From the NCBI RefSeq assembly GCF_022539505.1, contig NW_025900948.1:248001-312000 (forward strand): a stretch of DNA of 64,000 bases. The letters are read 5' to 3'. The stretch's first letter is position 1. Each line of letters starts with the position of its first letter. Source of the stretch: Lolium rigidum. Its lineage: Eukaryota; Streptophyta; Magnoliopsida; Poales; Poaceae. Shown here one piece after another: positions 1-9,730 of the stretch. Under the pieces are notes generated by a model, which was given only the letters and a program-made list of their open reading frames with translations, ran no database searches and was not told where the DNA came from. The translations under genes and the position numbers were made by a program.

Positions 1-1795
1 GATAATGGACTCCTCTTTAATGCATAAGCATGTAGCAACAATTAGTGTTCTCATATGAGATTGAGGATATATGTCCAAAACTGAAACTTCCACCATGATT
101 CATGGCTTTAGTTAGCGGCCCAATGTTCTTCTCTAACAATATGCATGCTCTAACCATTAAAGTGGTAGATCTCTCTTACTTCAGACAAGACGGACATGCA
201 TAGCAACTCACATGATATTCAACAAAGAGTTGATGGCGTCCCCAGGAACATGGTTATCGCACAACAAGCAACTTAATAAGAGATAAAGTGCATAAGTACA
301 TATTCAATACCACAATAGTTTTTAAGGCTATTTTGTCCCATGAGCTATATATTGCAAAGACGAATGATGGAAATTTTAAAGGTAGCACTCAAGCAATTTA
401 CTTTGGAATGGCGGAGAAATACCATGTAGTAGGTAGGTATGGTGGACACAAATGGCATAGTGGTTGGCTCAAGGATTTTGGATGCATGAGAAGTATTCCC
501 TCTCGATACAAGGTTTAGGCTAGCAAGGTTATTTGAAACAAACACAAGGATGAACCGGTGCAGCAAAACTCACATAAAAGACATATTGTAAACATTATAA
601 GACTCTACACCGTCTTCCTTGTTGTTCAAAACTCAATACTAGAAATTGTCTAGACTTTAGAGAGACCAAATATGCAAACCAAATTTTAGCAAGCTCTATG
701 TATTTCTTCATTAATGGGTGCAAAGTATATGATGCAAGAGCTTAAACATGAGCACAACAATTGCCAAGTATCAAATTATTCAAGACATTTTAGAATTACT
801 ACATGTAGCATTTCCCGATTCCAACCATATAACAATTTAACGAAGAAGATTCAACCTTTGCCATGAATACTATGAGTAAAGCCTAAGGACATATTTGTCC
901 ATATGCAACAGCGGAGCATGTCTCTCTCCCACACAATGAATGCTAGGATCCATTTTATTCAAACAAAACAAAAAACAAAAACAAACAGACGCTCCAAGCA
1001 AAGTACATAAGATGTGACTGAATAAAAATATAGTTTCAGGGGAGGAACCTGATGATGTTGTCGATGAAGAAGGGGATGCCTTGGGCATCCCCAAGCTTAG
1101 ACGCTTGAGTCTTCTTAGAATATGCAGGGGTGAACCACCGGGGCATCCCCAAGCTTAGAGCTTTCACTCCTCTTGATCTTAGTATATCATACTCCTCTCT
1201 TGACCCTTGAAAACTTCCTTCACACCAAACTTCAAAACAACTCATTAGAGGGTTAGTGCACAATAAAAATTAACATGTTCAGAGGTGACATAATCATTCT
1301 TAACACTTCTAGACATTGCATAAAGCTACTAGACATTAATAGATCAAAGAAATTCATCCAACATAGCAAAAGAGGCAATGCGAAATAAAAGGCAGAATCT
1401 GTCAAAACAGAACAGTTCGTAAAGACGAATTTTAAAATGGCACCAGACTTGCTCAAATGAAAATGCCCAAATTGAATGAAAGTTGCGTACATATCTGAGG
1501 ATCACGCACGTAAATTGGCATATTTTTCTGAGCTACCTACAGAGAGGCAGGTCGAAATTCGTGACAGCAAAGAAATCTGTAACTACGCAGTAATCCAAAT
1601 CTAGTATGAACCTTATTATCAAAGACTTTACTTGGCACAACAAAAAAAAACAAAAATAAGATAAGGAGAGGTTGCTACAGTAGTAAACAACTTCCAAGAC
1701 TCAAATATAAAACAAAATTACTGTAGTAAAAATATGGGTTGTCTCCCATAAGCGCTTTTCTTTAACGCCTTTCAGCTAGACGCAGAAAGTGTATA

Positions 1796-2527
1796 TCAAG
1801 TATTATCGAAAGATGATGCATCTTCAGCGGGGTTTGGAGTTTTCTCAACCATGCATAGTATATTGGATACATAAGTTTCAGCGGCTCCCTTTTCATTTGT
1901 CTTGGGCTTGCTACTCTCATCAAACAAATTTTCGGGAACAAGCCAAGCATAGTTATTTTCTAGCGCTTCATTCATCGCTAGGAGCTTACATGGTATTGGT
2001 GCTTTGATCTCCCCACCATCATTAATATTATTAGTGTACCTTACTCTCTCCATGTCCATCTTTTCAAGGATACTAACAAAATTGGTGCAAGAACCAAGCA
2101 TCTTATATTTAATAAAGACCTTTCTAGCCTCTCTTGCTATACTACCAAATTCTCTAAGAAGGGTTTCTAAAACAAAATCTTTCTTTTCCCCTTCTTCCAT
2201 ATCACCGAGCGTAAGAAACATGTGTTGGATTATAGGATTGAGATTAACAAATTTAGTTTCCAACATGCGAACTAAAGCAGCCGCAGCAATTTCATAAGTA
2301 GGAGCAAGTTCTACCAAGTGTCTATCTTCAAAATTTTCAACGGTACTAACATGATTGAAAAATTCTTCTATATTATTTCTCCCAACTATAGACCCACGTC
2401 CTACCGGTATGTATTTTACGGTAAAATTAAAAGGAAACATGTTGAAATAAGTAAGCAAATATAAGTAACTAATTTTTGTGTGTTTTTGATATAGAGAACA
2501 AGGTAGTAAATAAAGTAAAGCTAGCAA
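1796..2527 (-). CDS. Hypothetical 243-aa protein of Gypsy element A
   Basis: An open frame of about 243 codons lies just downstream of the primer site of element A, where gag would be expected. The first thirty or so residues are hydrophobic and may not be translated; a methionine near residue 30 (MFPFNFTVKYIP) is an alternative start. The rest is helical and charged, with segments such as NNIEEFFNHVSTVENFEDRH and LLREFGSIAREARKVF. I see no zinc knuckle, DTG protease motif or polymerase motif. It is unrelated by eye to the ORF at the same place in elements B and C, although the surrounding non-coding DNA is shared. It may be a diverged capsid-like protein or an acquired gene. The frame is intact. 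Confidence 0.5.
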   Translation of the reverse strand: MLALLYLLPCSLYQKHTKISYLYLLTYFNMFPFNFTVKYIPVGRGSIVGRNNIEEFFNHVSTVENFEDRHLVELAPTYEIAAAALVRMLETKFVNLNPIIQHMFLTLGDMEEGEKKDFVLETLLREFGSIAREARKVFIKYKMLGSCTNFVSILEKMDMERVRYTNNINDGGEIKAPIPCKLLAMNEALENNYAWLVPENLFDESSKPKTNEKGAAETYVSNILCMVEKTPNPAEDASSFDNT

Positions 2528-2647
2528 CTAATTTTTTTTGTGTTTTGATATAATGCAGCAAACAAGAAAGTAAATAAAATAAAGCAAGACAAAAACAAAG
2601 TAAAGAGATTGGATTGTGGAGACTCCCCTTGCAGCGTGTCTTGATTT

Positions 2648-2664
2648 CCCCGGCAACGGCGTCA
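2648..2664 (-). other. Second, upstream copy of the tRNA-Asp primer site
   Basis: The primer-site sequence is repeated 86 bases further into the element with one change (ggcgtca for ggcgcca). Like the first copy it is followed by gaaaatatgtt and then an LTR-end-like stretch (gctggcgtgcag). This looks like a relic LTR/primer junction left inside the leader. Confidence 0.6.
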
Positions 2665-2733
2665 GAAAATATGTTGCTGGCGTGCAGTTGACGTGGGAGT
2701 TAGAAATCTTTGTGGTGTAACTTTTCTTCAGGT

Positions 2734-2750
2734 CCCCGGCAACGGCGCCA
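2734..2750 (-). other. tRNA-Asp primer binding site of element A
   Basis: On the minus strand this reads TGGCGCCGTTGCCGGGG, an exact complement to the 3' end of plant tRNA-Asp(GUC) including CCA, as I know that tRNA. It lies 11 bases from the end of the LTR at 2762. It is not a tRNA gene: no cloverleaf surrounds it. Confidence 0.85.
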
Positions 2751-2761
2751 GAAAATATGTT

Positions 2762-4353
2762 TGATGGCGTGTAACTCACACGTTCGTTGGGAACCCCAAG
2801 AGGAAGGTATGATGCGCACAGCAGCAAGTTTTCCCTCAGAAAGAAACCAAGGTTTATCGAACCAGGAGGAGCCAAGAAGCACGTTGAAGGTTGATGGCGG
2901 CGGGATGTAGTGCGGCGCAACACCAGGGATTCCGGCGCCAACGTGGAACCTGCACAACACAACCAAAGTACTTTGCCCCAACGAAACAGTGAGGTTGTCA
3001 ATCTCACCGGCTTGCTGTAACAAAGGATTAACCGTATTGTGTGGAAGATGATTGTTTGCAGAAAATAGTAGAACAAGTATTGCAGTAGATTGTATGCGAT
3101 GTAAAGAATAGGACCGGGGTCCACAGTTCACTAGAGGTGTCCCTCCCATAAGATAAATAGCATGTTGGGTGAACAAATTACAGTCGGGCAATTGACAAAT
3201 AGAGAGGGCATAACAATGCACATACATGATATGATAAGTATTGTGAGATTTAATTGGGCATTACGACAAAGTACATAGACCGCTATCCAGCATGCATCTA
3301 TGCCTAAAAAGTCCACCTTCGAGGTTATCATCCGAACCCCTTCCAGTATTAAGTTGCAAAACAACGGACAATTGCATTAAGTATGGTGCGTAATGTAATC
3401 AATAACTACATCCTCGGACATAGCATCAATGTTTTATCCCTAGTGGCAACAACACATCCACAACCTTAGAACTTTCCGTCACTATCCCGCATTTAATGGA
3501 GGCATGAACCCACTATCGAGCATAAATACTCCCTCTTGGAGTTAAGAGTAAAAACTTGGCCGAGCCTCTACTAATAACGGAGAGCATGCAAGATCATAAA
3601 CAACACATAGGTAATAGATTGATAATTAACATAACATAGTATTCTCTATCCATCGGATCTCGACAAACACAACATATAGCATTACAGATAGATGATCTTG
3701 ATCATGTTAGGCAGGTCACAAGATCCAACAATGAAGCACATAAGGAGAAGACGACCATCTAGCTACTGCTATGGACCCATAGTTCAGGGGTGAACTACTC
3801 ACTCATCACTCCGGAGGCGACCATGGCGGTGAAGAGTCCTCCGGGAGATGATTCCCCTCTCCGGCAGGGTGCCGGAGGTGATCTCCGGAATCCCCCGAGA
3901 TGGGATTGGCGGCGGCGGCGTCTCGGTAAGGTTTTCCGTATCGTGGCTCTCGGTATCGGGGGTTTCGCGACGAAGGCTTTAAGTAGGCGGAAGGGCAACG
4001 CGGGGGCCACACGAGGGCCCCACACGCCGAGGCCGCGCGGCCAAGACCTTGGCCGCGCCGCCCGTTGTGGCGGCGCCTCGTGGCCCCACTTCCTTTCCCC
4101 CTCGGTCTTCCGGAAGCTTCGTGCAAAAATAGGACCCCGGGCGTTGATTTCGTCCAATTCCGAGAATATTTCTTTACTAGGATTTCGAAACCAAAAACAG
4201 CGAGAAAACAACGAATCGGCTCTTCAGCATCTTGTTAATAGGTTAGTGCCGGAAAATGCATAAATACGACATATAATGTGTATAAAACATGTAGATATCA
4301 TCAATAATGTGGCATGGAACATAAGAAATTATCGATACGTCGGAGACGTATCA
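2762..4353 (-). repeat. Central LTR of the Gypsy array, shared by elements A and C
   Basis: This 1592-bp LTR reads right to left from TGATACGTCTCC to CGCCATCA. It matches both LTRs of element B by eye over its whole length. Its left side abuts the primer site of element A, so it acts as A's 5' LTR. Its right side abuts a polypurine-like tract (AAGCTTGGGGATGC on the minus strand), so it also acts as the 3' LTR of the internal domain at 4354-5895. One LTR serving two internal domains is the signature of recombination between tandem copies. Confidence 0.8.
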
Positions 4354-4452
4354 GCATCCCCAAGCTTAGTTCCTGCTCGTCCCGAGCAGGTAAACGATAA
4401 CAAAGATAATTTCTGGAGTGACATGCCATCATAGTATATCATCCTCCTCTCT

Positions 4453-4473
4453 TGATACGTCGGAGACGTATCA
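4453..4473. repeat. Isolated 21-bp palindromic LTR terminus inside element C
   Basis: The first 21 bases of the LTR occur here alone: arms TGATACGTC and GACGTATCA around a 3-base centre. The same 21 bases end the LTRs at 4353 and 14278. A 28-bp segment starting atcatagtatatcatcctcc flanks it on the left (about 4427) and recurs on the right (about 4522). This marks the deletion junction and fits a reverse-transcription jump at a second polypurine site. Confidence 0.75.
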
Positions 4474-5120
4474 ATGAACCACCGGGGCATCCCCAAGCTT
4501 AGACTTTTCACTCTTCTTGATCATAGTATATCATCCTCCTCTCTTGACCCTTGAAAACTTCCTCCACACCAAACTTTAAGCAAACTCATTAGAGGGTTAG
4601 TGCACAATCAAAAATTCACATGTTCAGAGGTAACACAATCATTCTTAACACTTCTGGACATTGCACAAAACTTCTGAAAGTTAATGGAACAAAGAAACTC
4701 ATTCAACTTAACAAAAGCGGCAATGTGAAATAAAAGGCAGAATCTGTCAAAAAACAGAACAGTCCGTAAAGACGAACCTGGAAGGGGCACTTAACTTGCT
4801 CAAACGGAAAAACTCAAAACTAATGAAAGTTGCGTACATATCTGAGGATCACACACGTAAATTTGCAGATTTTTTTGATTTTTTTACAGAGACTTCTGCG
4901 CGAATTCGTGACAGACAGCAATGCTGTTTCTGCGCAGCAATCCAAATCTAGCATCAACTTTACCATAGAGACTTTACTTGGCACAAAAACATGATAAGGA
5001 GAGGTTGCTACAGTAGTAAACAACTTCCAAGACTCAACAAAACAAAAATTGCTGTAGTAAAATAAACACATGGGTTATCTCCCAAGAAGTGCTTTCTTTA
5101 TAGCCATTAAGATGGGCGTT

Positions 5121-5759
5121 TTAATGATGCACTCGCAAGAAATAGTAGTTGAAGCAAAAGAGAGCATCAAGAGGCAAATTCAAAACAAATTTAAGTCTAA
5201 CATGCTTCCTATGCATAGGAATCTTGTAAATAAACAAGTTCATGAAGCATAATGCAACAAGCATAGGAAGATAAAACAAGTGTAACTTCAAAAATTTCAG
5301 CATATAGAGAGGTGTTTTAGTAACATGAAAATTTCTACAACCATATTTTCCTCTCTCATAATAACTTTCAGTAGCATCATGAGCAAACTCAACAATATAA
5401 GTATCACATAAAACATCTTTATTCACATACATAAAAGTATCATTACTCTCCACACAAGCATAATCAATTTTATTAGTTGTAGTGGGAGCAAATTCAACAA
5501 AGTAGCTATCATTATTATTCTCATCATCAAATATAGGAGGCATAGTATCGTCAAAGTAAATTTTCTCCTCAATGCTTGGAGGACTAAAAATATCATGCTC
5601 ATCAAAGCCAGCTTCCCCAAGCTTAGAATTTTCCATATCATTAGCAACAATGGTGTTCAAAGCGTTCATACTAATATGTTTCATAGGTTTTTTAATTTTC
5701 GCATCAAACCATCCATGTCTTAAATCAGGAAATAGAATAAGAAGCTCATTGTTGTCCAT
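5121..5759 (-). CDS. Conserved 212-aa retrotransposon protein with C-terminal hydrophobic segment (element C)
   Basis: This intact frame of 212 codons is the counterpart of the ORF at 9053-9730 in element B. Shared blocks include NALNTIVAN, KLGEAGFDEHD, FSPPSIEEKI, FVEFAPTTTNKIDYA and YIVEFAHDATESYYERGKYG. The N-terminal two thirds are acidic. A strongly hydrophobic stretch near residues 155-175 (FLKLHLFYLPMLVALCFMNL) could span a membrane and is followed by a basic region. No zinc knuckle, protease or polymerase motif is present. It lies where gag normally begins. Preservation in two copies of different LTR type suggests a function for the element, but I do not recognise the family. Confidence 0.6.
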   Translation of the reverse strand: MDNNELLILFPDLRHGWFDAKIKKPMKHISMNALNTIVANDMENSKLGEAGFDEHDIFSPPSIEEKIYFDDTMPPIFDDENNNDSYFVEFAPTTTNKIDYACVESNDTFMYVNKDVLCDTYIVEFAHDATESYYERGKYGCRNFHVTKTPLYMLKFLKLHLFYLPMLVALCFMNLFIYKIPMHRKHVRLKFVLNLPLDALFCFNYYFLRVHH

Positions 5760-5895
5760 TATGCCAAACTAGTGTAAACAAGAAACAAAAAGATGCAATT
5801 GCAGGATCTAAAGGAAATAGCTTCGAGCACACACACAACGGCAACAGAAAAGTACTTTACCTGGGACCGGAGTATGAGTGCCTTTTACCTTTCCT

Positions 5896-5912
5896 CCCCG
5901 GGAACGGCGCCA
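5896..5912 (-). other. tRNA-Asp primer binding site of element C
   Basis: The minus strand reads TGGCGCCGTTCCCGGGG, with one mismatch to the tRNA-Asp complement. It lies 11 bases from the LTR end at 5924, which fixes the orientation of element C. Confidence 0.8.
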
Positions 5913-5923
5913 GAAAAGTAGCT

Positions 5924-7267
5924 TGATGTCTACGGGTGCTTCTATTCTTGTAGACAGTGTTGGGCCTCCAAGAGCAGAGGTTTGTAGAACAGCAGCAAGT
6001 TTCCCTTCAGTGGATTACCCAAGGTTTATCGAACTCAGGGAGGAAGAGGTCAAAGATATCCCTCTCATGCAACCCTGCAACCACAAAGCAAGAAGTCTCT
6101 TGTGTCCCCAACACACCTAATAGGTGCACTAGTTCGGCGAAGAGATAGTGAAATACAAGTGGTATGAATGAATATGAGCAGTAGTAACGGCGCCGTAAAA
6201 GTGCTTGTCGGCGTGCGAGTTGATGGTAGTAATATTGCAGGAAGTAAAGATGCGATAGAAACGAGTAAACAAGCAGCGATAGCGATATTTAGGAACAAGG
6301 CCTAGGGATCATACTTTCACTAGTGGACACCCTCAACATTGATCACATAACAGAATAAATAGATAGATGCTAGACTCTACACCCTCTTGTTGGATGATGA
6401 ACACCACTAACTGTGTAGGATTACACGAACCCTCAATGCCGGAGTTAACAAGCTCCACAATATTCAATGTTCATATTTAAATAACCTTAGAGTGCATGAC
6501 AGATCAACATAACCAAACCAAGTACTAACATAGCATGCACACTGTCACCTTCACACTACGAAAGGAGGAATAGATCACATCAATACTATCATAGCAATAG
6601 TTAACTTCATAATCTACAAGAGATCACAATCATAGCCTACGCCAAGTACTACACGATGCACACACTCGTCACCATTACACCGTGCAGGAGGAATAAACTA
6701 CTTCAATAACATCACTAGAGTAGCACACAGATATATTGTGATACAAAACACATTGCAATCATAAAGAGATATAAATAAGCACTTCACTATGCCATTCATA
6801 ACAGTGAATAAGTATGAAATATAGCCTAAGAGACCCACACGGTGCACACACTGTCACCTTTACACACGTGGGACAAGGAGTCTCCGGAGATCACATAAGT
6901 AAAACCCACTTGACTAGCACAATGACATCTAGATTACAAGCATCATCATCTGAATCTCAATCATGTAAGGCAGCTCATGAGATTATTGTATTGAAGCACA
7001 TAGGAGAGAGATGAACCACATAGCTACCGGTACAGCCCCGAGCCTCGATGGAGAACTACTCCCTCCTCATGGGAGACAGCAGCGTTGATGAAGATGGTGG
7101 TGATGTCGATGGAGAAGCCTTCCGGGGGCACTTCCCCGTCCCGGCGGCGTGCCGGAACAGAGACTCCTGTCCCCCAGATCTTGGCTTCGCGATGGCGGCG
7201 GCTCTGGAAGGTTTTCTCTGGTTTCGTCGAACGTGATAGGGTTTTCGCGACGGAGACCTTAAGTAGG
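5924..7267 (-). repeat. 5' LTR of Gypsy element C, inner part
   Basis: This is the primer-proximal part of an LTR read right to left, ending TAGACATCA at 5924. It is a different subtype from the central LTR: the two agree near the start and near the end but not in the middle. The same subtype returns at 63212-64000. The LTR is split at 7267 by element B and resumes at 13911-14278. Inside it, at about 6187-6230, aacggcgccgtaaaagtgctt resembles the primer-site junction, a relic embedded in the LTR. Confidence 0.75.
7263..7267. repeat. Left target duplication of element B (GTAGG)
   Basis: GTAGG here and GCAGG at 13911-13915 flank element B. The uninterrupted homologous site, aagtaggcggaagggc, is visible in the central LTR near 3982, so the pre-insertion sequence is known. 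One base has changed on the right. Confidence 0.75.
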
Positions 7268-8848
7268 TGATACGTCTCCAACGTATCGATAATTTCTTAT
7301 GTTCCATGCCACATTATTGATGTTATCTACATGTTTTATGCACACTTTATGTCATATTCGTGCATTTTCTGGAACTAACCTATTAACAAGATGCCGAAGT
7401 GCCGCTGTCGTTGTTCTCGCTGTTTTTGGTTTCAGAAATCCTAGTAACGAAATATTCTCGGAATTGGACGAAATCAACGCCCAGGGTCCTATTTTGCCAC
7501 GAAGCTTCCAGAAGTCCGAAGAGGAGACGAAGAGGGGCCACGAGGGGGCCACACCCTAGGGCGGCGCGGCCCTGTGGTGTGGGGCCCTCGTGCCGCCTCC
7601 TGACTTGCCCTTCCGCCTACTTAAAGCCTCCGTCGCGAAACCCCCAGTACCGAGAGCCACGATACGGAAAACCTTCCAGAGACGCCGCGGCCGCCGATCC
7701 CATCTCGGGGGATCCAGGAGATCGCCTCCGGCACCCTGCCGGAGAGGGGAATCATCTGCCGGAGGACTCTACGCCACCATGGTCGCCTCCGGAGTGATGT
7801 GTGAGTAGTCTACCCCTGGACTATGGGTCCATAGCAGTAGCTAGATGGTTGTCTTCTCCCCATTTGTGCTATCATTGTCGGATCTTGTGAGCTGCCTAAC
7901 ATGATCAAGATCATCTATCTGTAATTCTATATGTTGCGTTTGTTGGGATCCGATGAATAGAGAATACTTGTTATGTTGATTATCAAAGTTATATCTATGT
8001 GTTGTTTATGATCTTGCATGCTCTCCGTTACTAGTAGATGCTCCGGCCAAGTAGATGCTTGTAACTCCAAGAGGGAGTATTTATGCTCGATAGTGGGTTC
8101 ATGCCCGCATTGACACCGGGACGAGTGACGTAAAGTTCTAAGGTTGTGTTGTGTTGTTGCCACTAGGGATAAAATATTGATGCTATGTCTAAGGATGTAG
8201 TTGTTGATTACATTACGCACCATACTTAATGCAATTGTCTCGTTGCTTTGCAACTTAACACTCGGAGGGGTTCGGATGATAACCTCGAAGGTGGACTTTT
8301 TAGGCATAGATGCGGTTGGATGGCGGTCTATGTACTTTGTCGTAATGCCCAATTAAATCTCACTATACTCATCATGATATGTATGTGCATGGTCATGCCC
8401 TCTTTATTTGTCAATTGCCCAACTGTAATTTGTTCACCCAACATGCTCGTTTATCTTATGGGAGAGACACCTCTAGTGAACTGTGGACCCCGGTCCAATT
8501 CTCTTTACCGAAATACAATCTACTGCAATACTTGTTCTACTCGTTTTCTGCAAACAATCATCTTCCACACAATACGGTTAATCCTTTGTTACAGCAAGCT
8601 GGTGAGATTGACAACCTCACTCGTTTCGTTGGGGCAAAGTACTTTGGTTGTGTTGTGCAGGTTCCACGTTGGCGCCGGAATCCCCGGTGTTGCGCCGCAC
8701 TACATCCCGCCGCCATCAACCTTCAACGTGCTTCTTGGCTCCTCCCGGTTCGATAAACCTTGGTTTCTTTCCGAGGGAAAACTTGCTGCTGTGCGCATCA
8801 TACCTTCCTCTTGGGGTTCCCAACGAACGTGTGAGTTACACGCCATCA
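7268..8848 (+). repeat. 5' LTR of element B
   Basis: It begins TGATACGTCTCCAACGTATCG and ends CACGCCATCA. It carries long GC-rich stretches around 7500-7800. ORFs inside it (for example 8248-9087) only reflect low stop density and are not annotated. Confidence 0.85.
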
Positions 8849-8859
8849 AGCTCTTTTTC

Positions 8860-8876
8860 TGGAGCCGTTGCCGGGG
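8860..8876 (+). other. tRNA-Asp primer binding site of element B
   Basis: TGGAGCCGTTGCCGGGG, one mismatch from the tRNA-Asp complement, lies 12 bases after the LTR end. Confidence 0.8.
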
Positions 8877-9052
8877 AGATCAAGACACGCTGCAAGGGGA
8901 GTCTCCACTTCTCAATCTCTTTACTTTGTTTTTGTCTTGCTTAGTTTTATTTACTACTTTGTTTGCTGCACTAAATCAAAATACAAAAAAATTAGTTACT
9001 TGTTTTACTTTACTTAATATCATGCATGTTTTTATTTCACTAGTTAAGCATA

Positions 9053-9730
9053 ATGGAAAACAACAAAAATATGAGAGATCTTTATGAACTTTATCTTGAA
9101 TTAGAACATGATGTGTTTGAAGAGAGAATTAAAAAACCCATGGAACTTTATATGCATGCTAATGGGAATGTTATTACTATGAATGCTTTGAACACCATTG
9201 TTGCTAATGCTATGGAAAATTCTAAGCTTGGGGAAGCTGGCTTTGATGAGCATGATCTTTTTAGTCCCCCAAGCATTGAGGAGAAAATTTTCTTTTATGA
9301 TTACAATATGCCTCCTATATATGATGATAGCCACTTTGTTGAATTTGCTCCCACTACAACTAATAAAATTGATTATGCTTATGTGGAGAGTAATAATTTT
9401 TTTATGCATGAGACTCATGATAAGAATGCTTTATGTGATAGTTATATTGTTGAGTTTGCTCATGATGCTACTGAAAGTTATTATGAGAGAGGAAAATATG
9501 GTTGTAGAAATTTTCATGTTACTAAAACACCTCTCTATGTGCTGAAATTTTTGAAGCTACACTTGTTTTATCTTTCTACGCTTGTTGCATTATGCTTCTT
9601 GAACTTGTTTATTTACAAGATTCCTCTTCATAGGAAGCATGTTAGACTTAAATGTGTTTTGAATTTGCCTCTTGAAGCTCTCTTTTGCTTCAAATACTAT
9701 TTCTTGCGAGTGCATCATCAAAACTGCTGA
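9053..9730 (+). CDS. Conserved 225-aa retrotransposon protein with C-terminal hydrophobic segment (element B)
   Basis: This intact ORF starts about 180 bases after the primer site of element B and parallels the frame at 5121-5759 over its whole length, with a slightly longer N-terminus (MENNKNMRDLYELYLELEHD). The first 150 residues are acidic and contain FSPPSIEEKI and EFAPTTTNKIDYA. A hydrophobic stretch (FLKLHLFYLSTLVALCFLNL) lies near residues 170-190. The tail is basic and aromatic. It lacks nucleocapsid, protease and polymerase motifs. Its place just downstream of the primer site suggests a gag substitute or packaging factor, but that is inference. The differences between the B and C copies do not break either frame. 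Confidence 0.6.
   Translation: MENNKNMRDLYELYLELEHDVFEERIKKPMELYMHANGNVITMNALNTIVANAMENSKLGEAGFDEHDLFSPPSIEEKIFFYDYNMPPIYDDSHFVEFAPTTTNKIDYAYVESNNFFMHETHDKNALCDSYIVEFAHDATESYYERGKYGCRNFHVTKTPLYVLKFLKLHLFYLSTLVALCFLNLFIYKIPLHRKHVRLKCVLNLPLEALFCFKYYFLRVHHQNC

Larger units (their letters stand above)
1..2733 (-). mobile_element. Internal domain of tRNA-Asp-primed Gypsy element A, cut by the window edge
   Basis: This is the interior of a Gypsy-type retrotransposon read right to left from its 5' LTR (2762-4353). Positions 1 to about 1750 are the reverse complement of the non-coding 3' half of element B (about 10000-11510), so the two share a backbone. The part near the primer site holds a 243-codon ORF. 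No protease, reverse transcriptase or integrase is visible, so the copy looks non-autonomous, although its far end is outside the window. Assignment to an Athila-like lineage is inferred from tRNA-Asp priming. Confidence 0.75.
4354..5895 (-). mobile_element. Shortened internal domain of Gypsy element C
   Basis: This is the interior of a second Gypsy copy, read right to left from the primer site at 5896-5912. Compared with element B it lacks roughly 1.8 kb of the non-coding 3' part. It jumps from the equivalent of B's position 10360 to about 12230, and the junction near 4453 carries a stray LTR start and a duplicated 28-bp segment. It holds one ORF (5121-5759) and no pol genes, so it could only move with proteins supplied in trans. 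Confidence 0.75.

Noticed and set aside
2734..2750. Possible tRNA-Asp gene fragment (also at 5896 and 8860)
   Set aside because: Only the 3' end matches, it abuts LTR ends in each case, and no cloverleaf is present. These are primer binding sites.
3795..4263. GC-rich ORFs in the central LTR
   Set aside because: The same region in the other LTR copies has indels that break these frames.
8248..9087. 279-codon ORF across the 5' LTR of element B
   Set aside because: It runs from LTR into leader and is disrupted in the sister LTR by small indels. It is not conserved as a protein.
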